A DNA stretch of 64,000 nt from JAVJST01 sp040219295 (GTDB lineage: Bacteria; Pseudomonadota; Alphaproteobacteria; Rhodospirillales; Casp-alpha2): the NCBI GenBank assembly GCA_040219295.1, contig JAVJST010000011.1, positions 682,001-746,000 on the forward strand, given 5' to 3'. A program made the translations under genes and the position numbers. Shown piece after piece: positions 1-9,028 of this stretch; the first letter of the stretch is position 1, and every line of letters begins with the position of its first letter. The notes under the pieces are model-generated. The model ran no database searches and was not told the DNA's origin. It worked only from the letters and a program-made list of their open reading frames with translations.

Positions 1-413
1 CCGCGACGCCGGCCGAACTGGCGGCGGCTGGCCTCAACATCAATCAGGACGGTCGCCACCGCTCGGCGTGGGACCTTCTCGCCTATCCGGATACCGGCCG
101 CGCGACGCTGACGGCGATCTGGCCCGGGCTCGACGAGATGGACGCGCCAACGTTCGATCAACTTGCCGTCGAGGGACTGTACGACGCCTATCTTGCCCGC
201 CAGCAAGCCGATATCGAGGCCTTCCGTCGCGACGAGGCGCTGATCATTCCGGACGGGATCGACTATGCCGCCATCGGCGGATTGTCGGCGGAGGCCGTCG
301 ACAAACTGTCGGCCGCGCAGCCGCGCACATTGGGTCAGGCGGCGCGGATATCCGGCGTTACGCCGGCCGCGTTGACCGCCCTGCTCGGTCATGTGCGCCG
401 CCGCGCGGCCTGA
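1..413 (+). CDS. mnmG: MnmG (GidA) C-terminus, partial at window start
   Basis: This is the 3' end of the tRNA uridine-5-carboxymethylaminomethyl modification enzyme MnmG, which with MnmE modifies the wobble uridine of several tRNAs using FAD and a folate. Only about the last 137 codons are present. The frame is open from base 1 (frame 3) and stops at 411-413. The visible part is the helical C-terminal domain, with the family-typical stretch DQLAVEGLYDAYLARQQADI followed by IPDGIDYAAIGGLS and a terminal helix-hairpin region ending in a basic tail. It is followed by parS sites and rsmG-parA-parB, the usual alphaproteobacterial order, which supports the call. The N-terminal FAD-binding domain lies outside the window. 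Confidence 0.93.
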   Translation, partial: ATPAELAAAGLNINQDGRHRSAWDLLAYPDTGRATLTAIWPGLDEMDAPTFDQLAVEGLYDAYLARQQADIEAFRRDEALIIPDGIDYAAIGGLSAEAVDKLSAAQPRTLGQAARISGVTPAALTALLGHVRRRAA

Positions 414-435
414 CAGAGCGGGCCCCGATTGCCGA

Positions 436-451
436 TGTTTCACGTGAAACA
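436..451. promoter_or_regulatory. parS centromere site 1
   Basis: The 16-base sequence TGTTTCACGTGAAACA is a perfect palindrome and matches the conserved bacterial chromosomal parS consensus exactly. It lies in the gap between mnmG and rsmG, upstream of parA-parB. ParB encoded at 1913 is expected to load here as a CTP-dependent clamp. Read in the rsmG frame, the site would encode VSRET, a remnant seen near the start of many alphaproteobacterial RsmG proteins. Confidence 0.95.
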
Positions 452-484
452 AAGACCGGTGCGGCGGGGTCAACCCGGGGCCCG

Positions 485-1102
485 GTGTTTCACGTGAAAC
501 ACGGACCCGTCCCGCCGGAGCTCGATGCCACCGCCGACCAGCTCGAGCGGCTGACGACCTATCTTTCCCTGCTCCAAAAATGGCAGGCGCGGATCAATCT
601 GGTCGGCGCCGGCACACTGACCGACGCCTGGCGACGGCATATCCTCGATTCCGCCCAGCTCCGGCGCTATCTGCCCGACGGCAGTCCGATCATTGCGGAT
701 CTCGGTAGCGGCGCCGGATTTCCCGGTCTGGTGCTCGCCATACTCGGCGCCGGCCGGGTTCACCTGATCGAGAGCGACGGCCGCAAGGCGGCCTTTCTCA
801 ACGAGGCCCGGCGGATCACGGAGGCGCCGGCGACCGTTCATCCGGTGCGCATCGAATCCTATACCGGCCCGGTGGCGGACGTCGTCGTGTCGCGGGCGCT
901 GGCGCCCCTCGACGCCCTGCTCGGGCACGCCGAAACCGCGCTCAAACCGGGCGGCAAGGCGCTGTTTCTCAAGGGCCGCCAGTGGCAGGACGAATTGACC
1001 GCCGCCCGCGGGGCATGGCATATAGAAGCCACTCATCACCCCAGTCTGGCCGACCCGGCCGGTGTGGTCTTGGACATCGATGCTTTCAACCGACCTGCCT
1101 GA
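485..1102 (+). CDS. rsmG: 16S rRNA (guanine527-N7)-methyltransferase RsmG
   Basis: RsmG (GidB) methylates N7 of G527 in 16S rRNA using S-adenosylmethionine. The 205-residue product matches the family's usual length. The SAM-binding motif IADLGSGAGFPGLVLAI is clear, followed by HLIESDGRKAAFLNEA and the later VVSRALAPLDALL and KPGGKALFLKG stretches. The start was placed at GTG 485. The frame is open far upstream through mnmG, but that part is only a shadow of the other gene and has no better start downstream of the mnmG stop; GTG 494 is an alternative. The start codon abuts parS site 2. The 3' end overlaps parA by 23 bases, indicating one transcript. Confidence 0.92.
   Translation: MFHVKHGPVPPELDATADQLERLTTYLSLLQKWQARINLVGAGTLTDAWRRHILDSAQLRRYLPDGSPIIADLGSGAGFPGLVLAILGAGRVHLIESDGRKAAFLNEARRITEAPATVHPVRIESYTGPVADVVVSRALAPLDALLGHAETALKPGGKALFLKGRQWQDELTAARGAWHIEATHHPSLADPAGVVLDIDAFNRPA
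486..501. promoter_or_regulatory. parS centromere site 2, overlapping the rsmG start
   Basis: A second perfect copy of TGTTTCACGTGAAACA, exactly 50 bases downstream of the first (start to start). It overlaps the proposed GTG start of rsmG (485-487), so the first residues of RsmG (FHVKH) are written by the centromere site. ParB bound or spreading here could affect rsmG-parAB expression; that is inference. Confidence 0.95.
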
Positions 1103-1916
1103 TCCCGCCCGCGCCGACGACGGAGCCGGCGCGCGTCGTCCCCGCATCCTCGCCGTGGCCAATCAGAAAGGCGGCGTCGGCAAAACCACGACCGCGATCA
1201 ACCTGGCGACGGCGCTGGCCGCAATCCAGAAACAAGCCCTGATCATTGATCTTGACCCTCAGGGCAACGCAAGTACGGGTCTCGGCTTGAGCCAAGGTGA
1301 CCGCGTAGAAAATATTTACCATGTTTTGATGGGAGAGGAGCAGCTTGGTGAGATTATTAAGCACACCGAGATTCCTGGCCTCGATATCGTTCCGTCTGGT
1401 ATGGATCTTTCCGGTGCCGAAATTGAATTGATCGATCTCGATCGCCGCGAGTACCGGTTACGCAACGCCCTCCGCGGACAGTCGTTGCCTTATGATTACG
1501 TGCTGATCGATTGTCCGCCTGCCCTCGGCCTGCTCACGGTCAACGGACTGGTCGCCGCCGATGCGGTCCTGGTGCCGCTGCAGTGCGAGTTCTTCGCGCT
1601 TGAGGGCATCAGCCACCTGAGCCGGACGATCGAGCGCATTCGCGCGAACTTCAACCCGCGCCTGTCGATTCAGGGGATCGTCCTGACCATGCACGACCGC
1701 CGCAACAATCTCTCGCAGATGGTCGAGCAGGACGTGCGCGGGCATTTCGGCGACATCGTCTACCAGACGGTTATCCCGCGCAACGTGCGGGTTTCGGAAG
1801 CGCCGTCCCATGGCCGTCCGGTCCTCATCTACGACATCAACTGCGCCGGCAGCCAGGCGTACCTGAACCTCGCGAGCGAGGTCATTCACCGAGAACGGCA
1901 GGTCCATGTGACATGA
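1080..1916 (+). CDS. parA: Chromosome partitioning ATPase ParA
   Basis: ParA is the nucleoid-bound ATPase that, with ParB-parS, moves the replicated origin region. The 278-residue protein carries the deviant Walker A motif KGGVGKTT (residues 30-37), the A' motif LIIDLDPQGNASTGLG and Walker B YVLIDCPPALGLLT. The unusual N-terminal extension of about 20 polar residues precedes the ATPase fold. The start at ATG 1080 overlaps rsmG; ATG 1913 of parB overlaps this stop as ATGA, so translation is probably coupled. Bases from about 1225 to 1500 are visibly richer in A/T and use different codons from both flanks, although the encoded residues remain typical. Confidence 0.96.
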   Translation: MLSTDLPDPARADDGAGARRPRILAVANQKGGVGKTTTAINLATALAAIQKQALIIDLDPQGNASTGLGLSQGDRVENIYHVLMGEEQLGEIIKHTEIPGLDIVPSGMDLSGAEIELIDLDRREYRLRNALRGQSLPYDYVLIDCPPALGLLTVNGLVAADAVLVPLQCEFFALEGISHLSRTIERIRANFNPRLSIQGIVLTMHDRRNNLSQMVEQDVRGHFGDIVYQTVIPRNVRVSEAPSHGRPVLIYDINCAGSQAYLNLASEVIHRERQVHVT

Positions 1917-2803
1917 ACGACAAGAAACGAAGCAACCTAGGCCGCGGCCTTTCCGCCCTGCTCGGCGGTGACAACGACGCGCCCTACGCCGCCCCGGCCC
2001 CGGCCTCCAGGCCCGGACCGGGCCGCGATGCGGTCGCGACGACCGCGCTGCATCCCGGCCGATACCAGCCGCGGCGCGGGATGGACGCCGATGCGTTGAC
2101 CGCGCTCGCCCAGTCGATCGCCGAGAAGGGTATCCTGCAGCCGATCCTCGTGCGCCCCCATCCGGACAAGCCCGACGACTACGAGATCATCGCCGGCGAG
2201 CGCCGCTGGCGCGCCGCGCAGCAGGCCAAGCTGCACGAGGTCCCGGTCATCGTCCGCGACCTCAGCGATGCCGACGCGCTCGAGATCGGCTTGATCGAGA
2301 ACCTGCAGCGCGAAGACCTGACCCCGATCGAGGAAGCCGAGGGCCTGCGGCGCCTGATGGAGGAGTTTGGCCATACCCAGGAAGTTCTCGCCAAGCACAT
2401 CGGCAAGAGCCGCAGCCATATCGCCAATACCCTGCGCTTGCTGACCCTGCCGGCATCGGTGCAGAAACTGCTCGGCGACGGCACGCTGTCGGCGGGGCAC
2501 GCGCGGGCCCTGGTCGGGCACGATGCGGCGGAACAACTTGCCCGCCAAATCGCCGCGCAGGGCCTCAGCGTCCGCCAGGCCGAGGCCCTTGCCCACAAGC
2601 CCGGCGGCGGTACGTCGGCCAAGCGGTCGCCGCCCGCCAAGGACGCCGACACCGCGGCGCTGGAGCGCGACCTCAAGGCGACGCTCGGTCTTGCCGTCGA
2701 CATCAGGAACAAGGGCGGCAGCGGCACGTTGACGGTGCACTACAAGACCCTCGACCAGCTCGACGACGTGCTGCGCCGACTGAGCCACCAGCGGAAGAGC
2801 TAA
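1913..2803 (+). CDS. parB: Chromosome partitioning protein ParB (CTPase clamp)
   Basis: ParB binds parS, closes into a sliding clamp with CTP and recruits ParA and SMC. The 296 residues show the ParA-contacting N-terminal peptide LGRGLSALLGG (9-19), the CTP-binding box GERRWRA (95-101), ENLQRED (129-135), a helix-turn-helix with HIGKSRSHIANTLRLL, and a C-terminal dimerisation region ending near LDDVLRRLSHQRKS. A low-complexity linker separates the HTH region from the C-terminal domain. Its parS targets are at 436 and 486. The gene ends 4 bases from the end of convergent holA, with no room for a separate terminator. Confidence 0.96.
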   Translation: MNDKKRSNLGRGLSALLGGDNDAPYAAPAPASRPGPGRDAVATTALHPGRYQPRRGMDADALTALAQSIAEKGILQPILVRPHPDKPDDYEIIAGERRWRAAQQAKLHEVPVIVRDLSDADALEIGLIENLQREDLTPIEEAEGLRRLMEEFGHTQEVLAKHIGKSRSHIANTLRLLTLPASVQKLLGDGTLSAGHARALVGHDAAEQLARQIAAQGLSVRQAEALAHKPGGGTSAKRSPPAKDADTAALERDLKATLGLAVDIRNKGGSGTLTVHYKTLDQLDDVLRRLSHQRKS

Positions 2804-2807
2804 GATC

Positions 2808-3824
2808 CTAACGCCGGCTTGCCCGCTTCGGCGCGTGGCTGGTGACCGCCAGCAACGCCCGGCTGCAGACCAGAGGGGCCGGCTCGATGCCGGACTTGCA
2901 GCCGATCTCGGCTTCCGTCAGCGCGGCGAGGGCGCGGCGGATCGCCGTCAGCGACCAGCCCCGCGCCTGTGCTTGGAACCGGTCCTTGAAACGGAAGAAC
3001 ACCGGCGGGCGCAGCCGCGACGCGGCGTCCGGCCCCTGCGCGACGACCCATTCGAGGCGGGTAAAATGCTGCTGCAGGGCGCGAAGCAGGGCGATCTCAG
3101 AGACCCCTTCGTCGAATGCGCGGCGCGTCAGCTGGTCGACCTCGCCCGCGTTGCCGTCGCCGCAGGCAAAGACCAGCCGGTCGAGAGAAACGGCGGCGGC
3201 GTCGGTGAGGCACGCCGTGACGTCGTCGACGCCCACCTTGCCGCCCGGCCCGACGTAGAGGATCAGCTTCTCGATCTCGCCGCGAACGATGCCGCGGTCC
3301 TCCGCGAGATGGGCGCACATGAGGTCGACGGCGTCGCGGTCCACTGACACATCGGCATCGGCGAGGGCCTGCCGGATGAGCGTCGCGAGACCGCCGCCGT
3401 GGTCGGCATAACAGCCGATCGAGGCACACAGCTTCTCCTTCTCGCAGGTCGCCCGCAGCGCCGCCTTCGGCGCGAGGTCGCCGGCTTCGACGATGACCAG
3501 CGAGCCGTCGCCCGGCGCCTCGAGATAACGCTTGAGCGCGTCGGCCACGGGCTCGCCGCCGCCGCGCACGCGGACCAGCCGGCGCCCGCCGCCGAACGAG
3601 AGCGCGCGGGCCTCGTCGCCGAGCCGCACGGGATCGTCCTTGAGATCGCTCTCCGAAAGATCGACCACCGCGAACGGGTCCGCGAGGTCATCGACCACGG
3701 TGCGGCCGAGCGCCCGGCTGCGTTCGAGCACCATGCCCTGGTCCGGCCCGAACAGGAGCACCACGCGCACCGCCGGATCCGGCTGCTTGAGAAACCCGTC
3801 GACGGCGCGCGGTTCTATCTTCAT
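2808..3824 (-). CDS. holA: DNA polymerase III subunit delta (HolA)
   Basis: The delta subunit opens the beta clamp during clamp loading by the DnaX complex. The 338-residue length fits. Recognisable parts are the N-terminal VVLLFGPDQGMVLERSRALG (walker-like region of the delta fold), a middle AAA-type region with LVIVEAGDLAPKAALR, and the C-terminal ALLRALQQHFTRLEWVVAQG collar region. Starts at ATG 3824, 10 bases after lptE. The order leuS-lptE-holA is conserved in alphaproteobacteria and was used in the call; holA itself is a divergent family. Confidence 0.9.
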   Translation of the reverse strand: MKIEPRAVDGFLKQPDPAVRVVLLFGPDQGMVLERSRALGRTVVDDLADPFAVVDLSESDLKDDPVRLGDEARALSFGGGRRLVRVRGGGEPVADALKRYLEAPGDGSLVIVEAGDLAPKAALRATCEKEKLCASIGCYADHGGGLATLIRQALADADVSVDRDAVDLMCAHLAEDRGIVRGEIEKLILYVGPGGKVGVDDVTACLTDAAAVSLDRLVFACGDGNAGEVDQLTRRAFDEGVSEIALLRALQQHFTRLEWVVAQGPDAASRLRPPVFFRFKDRFQAQARGWSLTAIRRALAALTEAEIGCKSGIEPAPLVCSRALLAVTSHAPKRASRR

Positions 3825-3834
3825 ACCTGCGGCG

Positions 3835-4374
3835 TCATGTCGCTTGGTCGATCTTCTTCCAGGGCTCGTCGCGCAGCCAGATGGCGATCTGGCGGGCGAT
3901 GTCGCGCGCCACCACGCGAATGGCCTTGGCGCGGGCGTCGCGCTCGGCGACGACGTTGGCGTACTCGTTGGTCGCTTCCAGAAGGTTGTAGCTGCCGATC
4001 GCCGAGGTCGTGGCCGCCGGCACCGACAGCGGCTGGTCGCCGAGCGAGACGATCCGGAACTTCGCCCTGACGGTCAGGTCCGCCCGGGTCGCGAACGACG
4101 TCTCTTCGACGAGAACCTCGGAAATCGATTCCTCGAGCTCGACCCGCAGCTCCCACTCCGGAACGTCGTTCAGCCCGTGCGGCGTCAGGTAGCCGCGCAG
4201 TTCGTTACGCAGCTGCTGGCCGATCCGGTCGTCGATCGGGGCGACCCGGATGCCGGAAAGCTGGGCCGCGCCCGATGCCGTGCCCTGGCCGTAAAGCGGT
4301 TCGAACCCGCAGGCGCCGAGCGCCATGAGGGCGACGACCAGAACCCCGGTCCGCAATCGTTCAGACAACCACAT
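3835..4374 (-). CDS. lptE: LPS-assembly lipoprotein LptE
   Basis: LptE is the outer-membrane lipoprotein that plugs LptD, the lipopolysaccharide translocon. The 179-residue product begins with a lipoprotein signal, a short basic segment then [12 protein letters not shown], with the lipidated Cys at 22 followed by GFEPLYG, a hallmark of alphaproteobacterial LptE. The start at ATG 4374 was chosen because it places this signal at the N-terminus and gives a 14-base overlap with the leuS stop. The open frame upstream lies inside leuS and is ignored. Sequence conservation after the signal is low, as is usual for LptE. Confidence 0.88.
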   Translation of the reverse strand: MWLSERLRTGVLVVALMALGACGFEPLYGQGTASGAAQLSGIRVAPIDDRIGQQLRNELRGYLTPHGLNDVPEWELRVELEESISEVLVEETSFATRADLTVRAKFRIVSLGDQPLSVPAATTSAIGSYNLLEATNEYANVVAERDARAKAIRVVARDIARQIAIWLRDEPWKKIDQAT

Positions 4375-6958
4375 TGATGATCCTGTTCGGGACATAGATG
4401 ACCTTGCGGATATCCTTGCCGTCGATCGCCGCTTTGACCGTCTCCAGCGCCAGCGCCCCGGCCCTGGCATCGTCTTCCGGCGCGTCGGGCGCCAGCGACA
4501 CCGTGCCGCGCATCTTGCCGTTGACCTGGACGCCGACCTCGACGGTATCGAGGCTCAACATCGCCGCCTCGGCCTCCGGCCAAGGCTGCTCGACCAGCAG
4601 CGTCTCATGGCCGAGCCCGCGCCACAACTCCTCGCAGAGGTGCGGCATCATCGGCCCCAGCAGGCGGATCGCGGTCTCCCAGCCGAAGCGCCGCACGGCG
4701 GCGGCGTCCGCGTTCTCGTCCTTGAGGTCCTCGAGCGCGTTGGTCAGCTCGCGGACCCGGGCGACGGCCTTGTTGAAGTGGAAGCGGCCGAGATCGCCGG
4801 TCACCCCGTCGATCGTGCGGTGTGCCAGCTTCAGGACATCGAGCGCCGCACCCTCGACAGCCGATGCGTCGGCCGGCGGCGCCTCGCCGATCGCCGCGCG
4901 CGGCTGCATGACGCCTCGCCACACCCGATTGAGATAGCGCCAGGCGCCTTCGATGCCGGCATCGGTCCATTCGAGATCGCGGTCCGGCGGGCTGTCCGAC
5001 AGCATGAACAGCCGCGCGGTGTCGGCACCGTACTCGCGGATGATCAGTTCCGGGTCGACGACGTTGCGCTTGGACTTGCTCATCTTCTCGATGCGCCCGA
5101 TGGTCACCGGCTTGCCGGTCTTCACGTGCACTGCCTGGTCGCCCTGGCGATCGACGTCGGTCGGGAACAGCCAGCCCTTGTCGTCGCGATAGGTCTCGTG
5201 ACAGACCATGCCCTGGGTCATCAGCCCGGCGAACGGCTCGTCCATGTCGAGATAGCCGCACTTGCGCAGCGCCCGGGTGAAGAAGCGCGAATACAGCAGG
5301 TGAAGAACCGCATGCTCGATGCCGCCGATGTACTGGTCGACCGGCATCCAGTAGTCCGCCGCGTCGCGCGAAAAGCCGATGTCCTCGGTGTGCGGCGAGC
5401 AGAACCGCGCGAAGTACCAGGACGATTCGAAGAATGTGTCGAAGGTGTCGGTTTCGCGTTCGGCCGCCTTGCCGCAGGTCGGACAGTCGACGTGCTTCCA
5501 CGTCGGGTGGCGGCTCAGCGGGTTGCCCGCGCCGCCGAGCTCGACGTCTTCCGGCAGCACCACCGGCAGCTGGTCGTCCGGCACCGGCACGACGCCGCAG
5601 GCGTCGCACTTGATCACCGGGATCGGGCAGCCCCAGTAGCGCTGGCGCGACACGCCCCAGTCGCGAAGCCGGTAGTTGATGGCGCGCTCGCCGATGCCGT
5701 CGGCCTCGAGCCGGTCGGCAACGGCCGCCTTGGCGTCGGCGATCTCCATGCCGTTGATGAAATCCGAATTGACGATCACGCCGTCGCCGATATAGGCCTC
5801 GTCACCGAGTTCGAAGGTCGCCGGGTCGACGTCGCGCGGGGCGACCACCGGGATGACGTCGAGGCCGTACTTGCGGGCGAAATCCATGTCGCGCTGGTCG
5901 TGGCCGGGGCAGCCGAAGATGGCGCCGGTGCCGTAATCCATGAGCACGAAGTTGGCGACGTAGAGCGGCACCGTCTTGCCGTCGACGAACGGATGCCTGA
6001 CCCGGAGACCGGTATCGAAGCCCTTCTTCTCCGCCGTCTCGATGGCTTCCTCGCTGGTGCTCATGCGGTTGCATTCCTCGACGAACGCGGCGAGCTCCGC
6101 GTTGCCTTCGGCCAGCCGGGCGGCGATCGGGTGGTTGGCGGCGACGGCGCAGAACGTCATGCCAAAAATCGTGTCGTGGCGCGTCGTGTAGACTTCGAGC
6201 TTCTCGTCGGAGCCTTCCATGTCGAACCGGATGTGCGCGCCCTCGGAGCGGCCGATCCAGTTCTCCTGCATCAGGCGGACCCGGTCGGGCCAGCGTTCGA
6301 GGCCGGCGAGCGCGGCGCGCAGGTCCTCGGCGTACTCGGTGATCTTGAGGAACCACTGGGCGAGCTTGCGCTTTTCGACCGGCGCGCCGGAGCGCCAGCC
6401 CTTGCCGTCGATGACCTGTTCGTTGGCCAGCACGGTGTTCTCCACCGGGTCCCAGTTGACCCAGGATTCCTTGCGGTAGACCAGGCCCTCGCGCAGAAAG
6501 TCGAGGAACATCTTCTGTTCGTGCTTGTAGTACTCGGGCTCGCAGGTGGCGATCTCGCGCGACCAGTCGTAGCTCAGGCCCATGGACTTGAGCTGCCCGC
6601 GCATGGTGGCGATGTTCTCGCGGGTCCACTTGGCCGGGTGCACGTTGTTCTCGATCGCCGCGTTCTCCGCCGGCAGGCCGAACGCATCCCAGCCCATCGG
6701 GTGCAGCACGTTGTAGCCGCGCGCCTTCATGAACCGCGCCACCACGTCGCCGAGGGTGTAGTTGCGCACGTGTCCCATGTGGATCCGCCCCGACGGATAC
6801 GGGAACATCTCGAGCACGTAGTACTTTGGCTTGTCGCTCTGTTCGCTGACCGCGAAGCAGCCCTGCTCCTCCCAGACCTGTTGCCAGTGGGTCTCGGACT
6901 GCTTGACGTTGTAGCGGGTATCGCCGCTGGTGGTTTCTGAGGCGTGGTCTTCGGGCAC
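4361..6958 (-). CDS. leuS: Leucyl-tRNA synthetase
   Basis: Charges tRNA-Leu with leucine in the cytoplasm. The 865-residue bacterial-type LeuRS carries the HIGH-class signature as HMGH (residues 60-63, in [15 protein letters not shown]) and KMSKS at about 622-626 ([13 protein letters not shown]). The editing CP1 domain ([27 protein letters not shown]) and a zinc-type insertion (CDACG and CPTCG, about 455-495) are present. The start is GTG 6958, preceded by a GGAG sequence. It begins the leuS-lptE-holA unit; the 90 bases upstream separate it from the thiE-like gene on the same strand. Confidence 0.97.
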   Translation of the reverse strand: MPEDHASETTSGDTRYNVKQSETHWQQVWEEQGCFAVSEQSDKPKYYVLEMFPYPSGRIHMGHVRNYTLGDVVARFMKARGYNVLHPMGWDAFGLPAENAAIENNVHPAKWTRENIATMRGQLKSMGLSYDWSREIATCEPEYYKHEQKMFLDFLREGLVYRKESWVNWDPVENTVLANEQVIDGKGWRSGAPVEKRKLAQWFLKITEYAEDLRAALAGLERWPDRVRLMQENWIGRSEGAHIRFDMEGSDEKLEVYTTRHDTIFGMTFCAVAANHPIAARLAEGNAELAAFVEECNRMSTSEEAIETAEKKGFDTGLRVRHPFVDGKTVPLYVANFVLMDYGTGAIFGCPGHDQRDMDFARKYGLDVIPVVAPRDVDPATFELGDEAYIGDGVIVNSDFINGMEIADAKAAVADRLEADGIGERAINYRLRDWGVSRQRYWGCPIPVIKCDACGVVPVPDDQLPVVLPEDVELGGAGNPLSRHPTWKHVDCPTCGKAAERETDTFDTFFESSWYFARFCSPHTEDIGFSRDAADYWMPVDQYIGGIEHAVLHLLYSRFFTRALRKCGYLDMDEPFAGLMTQGMVCHETYRDDKGWLFPTDVDRQGDQAVHVKTGKPVTIGRIEKMSKSKRNVVDPELIIREYGADTARLFMLSDSPPDRDLEWTDAGIEGAWRYLNRVWRGVMQPRAAIGEAPPADASAVEGAALDVLKLAHRTIDGVTGDLGRFHFNKAVARVRELTNALEDLKDENADAAAVRRFGWETAIRLLGPMMPHLCEELWRGLGHETLLVEQPWPEAEAAMLSLDTVEVGVQVNGKMRGTVSLAPDAPEDDARAGALALETVKAAIDGKDIRKVIYVPNRIINVVV

Positions 6959-7048
6959 GGAGAACTCCGGGAACAGTCTGATGGGAAAGTCTTGTTAAGA
7001 GACGGTTTTCATATACCAAGCGCCCGGTCTGTACCAGACAGAGAAGGC

Positions 7049-7669
7049 TCATCCACCGGCAATGCCGATCCCGGCGATGCCGGCGGCGCCCGATCCCCGG
7101 AGCCTGCGCAGGCCCGCCGTGTCGATGCCGCCCAGCGCATAGACCGGCACGGCCGCGTCGCGACACAGGGCGCGGAACCGGAGCGGCCCGAGGACCCGGT
7201 CGCCGGGGTGGCTTTGGGTCGCGAACACCGGCGAGAGCAGCACGGCATCGACGCCCGCACCCGCCGCCCGGGCGAGCGCCGCGCCCGAGTGCGCCGCCGC
7301 CGTTACCAGCCAGCCGGGTTCATCCGGAAACGGCCGCCGCGGCCGGCGCTTGACCGCCGCTTCCGGCAGATGCACCCCGTCGGCGCCGAGCCGGCGGGCG
7401 AGATCCGCATCGTCGGCGATCAGCACCCGCATGCCGCGCCGGCGGCATTCCGGCAGGATCGCGCGGGCCGTCGCCTCGCGCGCGCCGGGCTCGCGGCGGC
7501 GCACGATCACCGCACTGCCCGCGGGCAGCCGGTCGAGCGCTCCCAGGGGATCGGCCAGCCGCTCGTCGTCGGTCATCAGGATCGCCGCCGGCAAATCCGC
7601 GTCAAGTGCGGGCCATGGGGGCCGAAGCCCGTGGAGCGCCCGTGTCAGGTCTGATAGGCTCGCCGCCAT
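7049..7669 (-). CDS. ThiE/TenI-family thiamine phosphate synthase-like protein
   Basis: A 206-residue TIM-barrel protein of the thiamine-phosphate synthase/TenI superfamily. Visible are the barrel signatures GADGVHLPEAA (counterpart of the family's GxDGVHLGQ), LLSPVFATQSHPG (normally SPVFxTxSH) and the phosphate-binding YALGGIDTAGLRRLRGSGAAGIAGIG. ThiE joins the pyrimidine and thiazole moieties of thiamine; TenI-like relatives have other or unknown activity. The pyrophosphate-binding N-terminal residues are not obvious, so TenI-like is possible. ATG 7669 was chosen over an upstream in-frame ATG at 7708 because the divergent yggS region begins there. Confidence 0.72.
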   Translation of the reverse strand: MAASLSDLTRALHGLRPPWPALDADLPAAILMTDDERLADPLGALDRLPAGSAVIVRRREPGAREATARAILPECRRRGMRVLIADDADLARRLGADGVHLPEAAVKRRPRRPFPDEPGWLVTAAAHSGAALARAAGAGVDAVLLSPVFATQSHPGDRVLGPLRFRALCRDAAVPVYALGGIDTAGLRRLRGSGAAGIAGIGIAGG

Positions 7670-7723
7670 CAACGTCTCACTGGGATGTCTTACCGGTCCA
7701 TCGAACATCAGGAAGCACAGCAC

Positions 7724-8422
7724 ATGGTAGAGAACGCGGACGCAAGCGTCGATGTCGTCGCCAACCTGCGCGCCGTCGAGGCGCGGATCGCCGAGGCCGC
7801 CGGCGCCGCCGGGCGCGACCCGGCGGACGTCTCGCTGGTCGCCGTGACCAAGGTCCACGGGCCCGACCGCATTCGCCCGGCGATCGAGGCCGGCCACCGG
7901 ACGTTCGGCGAGAACCGGGTGCAGGAGGCCGAGGGCAAGTGGCCGGCGATGCGCGACCTCAGCCCCGATATCCGGCTCCACCTGATCGGCCCGCTGCAGA
8001 GCAACAAGGTCAAGGCCGCGCTCGAGACCTTCGACGTCATCGAAACCGTCGACCGGCCCAAGCTGGCGCGCCGCATCGCCGGCCTGATGGACGAGACCGG
8101 GCGCAGGCCCGACGTCTTCGTCCAGGTCAACACCGGCGCCGAGCCGCAGAAGGCCGGCGTCCTGCCCGAGGACGCCGACGCCTTCGTCGCCTTGTGCCGC
8201 GACGACCTCGGCTTGCCGGTCGTCGGCCTGATGTGCATTCCGCCGGTCGATGAGGAGCCGTCGCTGCACTTCGCGCTGCTTGCCAAGATTGCCGCGCGCA
8301 ACGGGCTAACCGGTCTCAGCATGGGCATGAGCGCGGATTTCGAGGTCGCGGTGCGCTTCGGCGCGACCCACGTGCGGGTCGGCAGCGCGATCTTCGGGGA
8401 ACGCCCCAAGCCCGCTGGCTGA
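7724..8422 (+). CDS. YggS/PLPBP pyridoxal-phosphate homeostasis protein
   Basis: A 232-residue member of the YggS (PROSC) family, a fold-type III alanine-racemase-like barrel that binds PLP without known catalysis and buffers PLP and amino-acid pools. The PLP lysine is K43 in LVAVTKVHG. Other signatures are FGENRVQEAEGKW, HLIGPLQSNKVKAAL and GLSMGMSADFEVAVRFGATHVRVGSAIFG (phosphate-binding end), seen in two adjacent pieces. ATG 7724 has AGGAAG 9 bases upstream. It is transcribed divergently from the ThiE-like gene and is followed by a long gene-free stretch. Confidence 0.92.
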   Translation: MVENADASVDVVANLRAVEARIAEAAGAAGRDPADVSLVAVTKVHGPDRIRPAIEAGHRTFGENRVQEAEGKWPAMRDLSPDIRLHLIGPLQSNKVKAALETFDVIETVDRPKLARRIAGLMDETGRRPDVFVQVNTGAEPQKAGVLPEDADAFVALCRDDLGLPVVGLMCIPPVDEEPSLHFALLAKIAARNGLTGLSMGMSADFEVAVRFGATHVRVGSAIFGERPKPAG

Positions 8423-9028
8423 CGGTTCATCCGCATCATCCGAACTCTCGCCGTTTCCCGGGCCCGGTACGCGAAACGGATGAGAAATGATGATATTTGC
8501 TGAGAATGTTTATGACCCCCCGGGTGCTTCGCTTTTCTGATCATCTTCTGCGTGGTCACGGCCACCTGATCGGTGCCCGCAATCCCGCCACCGTTCACAT
8601 CACCGTCCAGCCTATGCTCCGCCCATCTGCCACCTATTCGCGGCCCATCGCCGGACCATTTTATGCAATCGCCAAGGCATTGGAATCACGCGCGAACCCG
8701 GGTTCCGGGCTATTTCGGACCATCGACCCCCGCCGGGCCGCATTTCTTGGCATCTCGTCCAATTGGCCAGGATGTCCCTAAGCATCGGTTGATGGGTATG
8801 TCTGGCCCGTTCCTCGCCCTTCGTCAGGCTCAGGGTGAGGAACGTTCTGGCTCCCTCATACTGAGCCCGACGAAGCATGAGGGGGTGTTGTTTGGCCTCA
8901 TCCTGAGGAGCGCGACAGCGCGTCTCGAAGGAGAGGCCAGCTTGTCCTATTCACCATCGCAAAAGAGCGATCGGTATCATAGGACATAATTCCTCTGATG
9001 TCAAGGACTCGCTGCGTTGGCGGCGGCG
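8423..9028. other. 606-base intergenic stretch
   Basis: Between yggS and the convergent L,D-transpeptidase gene no credible coding sequence was found: short open frames here have no recognisable protein signature and no good ribosome site. The 3' part (8811-8939) contains dispersed inverted-repeat sequence described separately. The AT-richer section around 8470-8550 could carry a transcription stop or start, but no clear motif was found. Confidence 0.6.
8811..8939. repeat. Dispersed alphaproteobacterial intergenic repeats
   Basis: Two adjacent elements are visible. The first pairs GTCAGGCTCAGGGTGAGG with a partly complementary CCCTCATACTGAGCCCGACG. The second contains CCTCATCCTGAGGAG, an imperfect palindrome, followed by GCGCGACAGCGCGTCTCGAAGGA. 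This kind of sequence (cctcatcctgaggagc...cgtctcgaagg) recurs in intergenic DNA of many alphaproteobacteria, from general knowledge. It probably forms stem-loops in RNA. No transposase is associated. Confidence 0.6.

Noticed and set aside
1..1102. Replication origin near mnmG-rsmG-parAB
   Set aside because: The parS sites show this is origin-proximal DNA at most; no cluster of DnaA boxes or A/T-rich unwinding element was noticed in the window.
4325..6940. 871-codon open frame on the plus strand opposite leuS
   Set aside because: It is antisense to a clearly functional leuS, has the Arg/Gly/Ala-rich composition typical of GC-rich shadow frames, and shows no recognisable domain.
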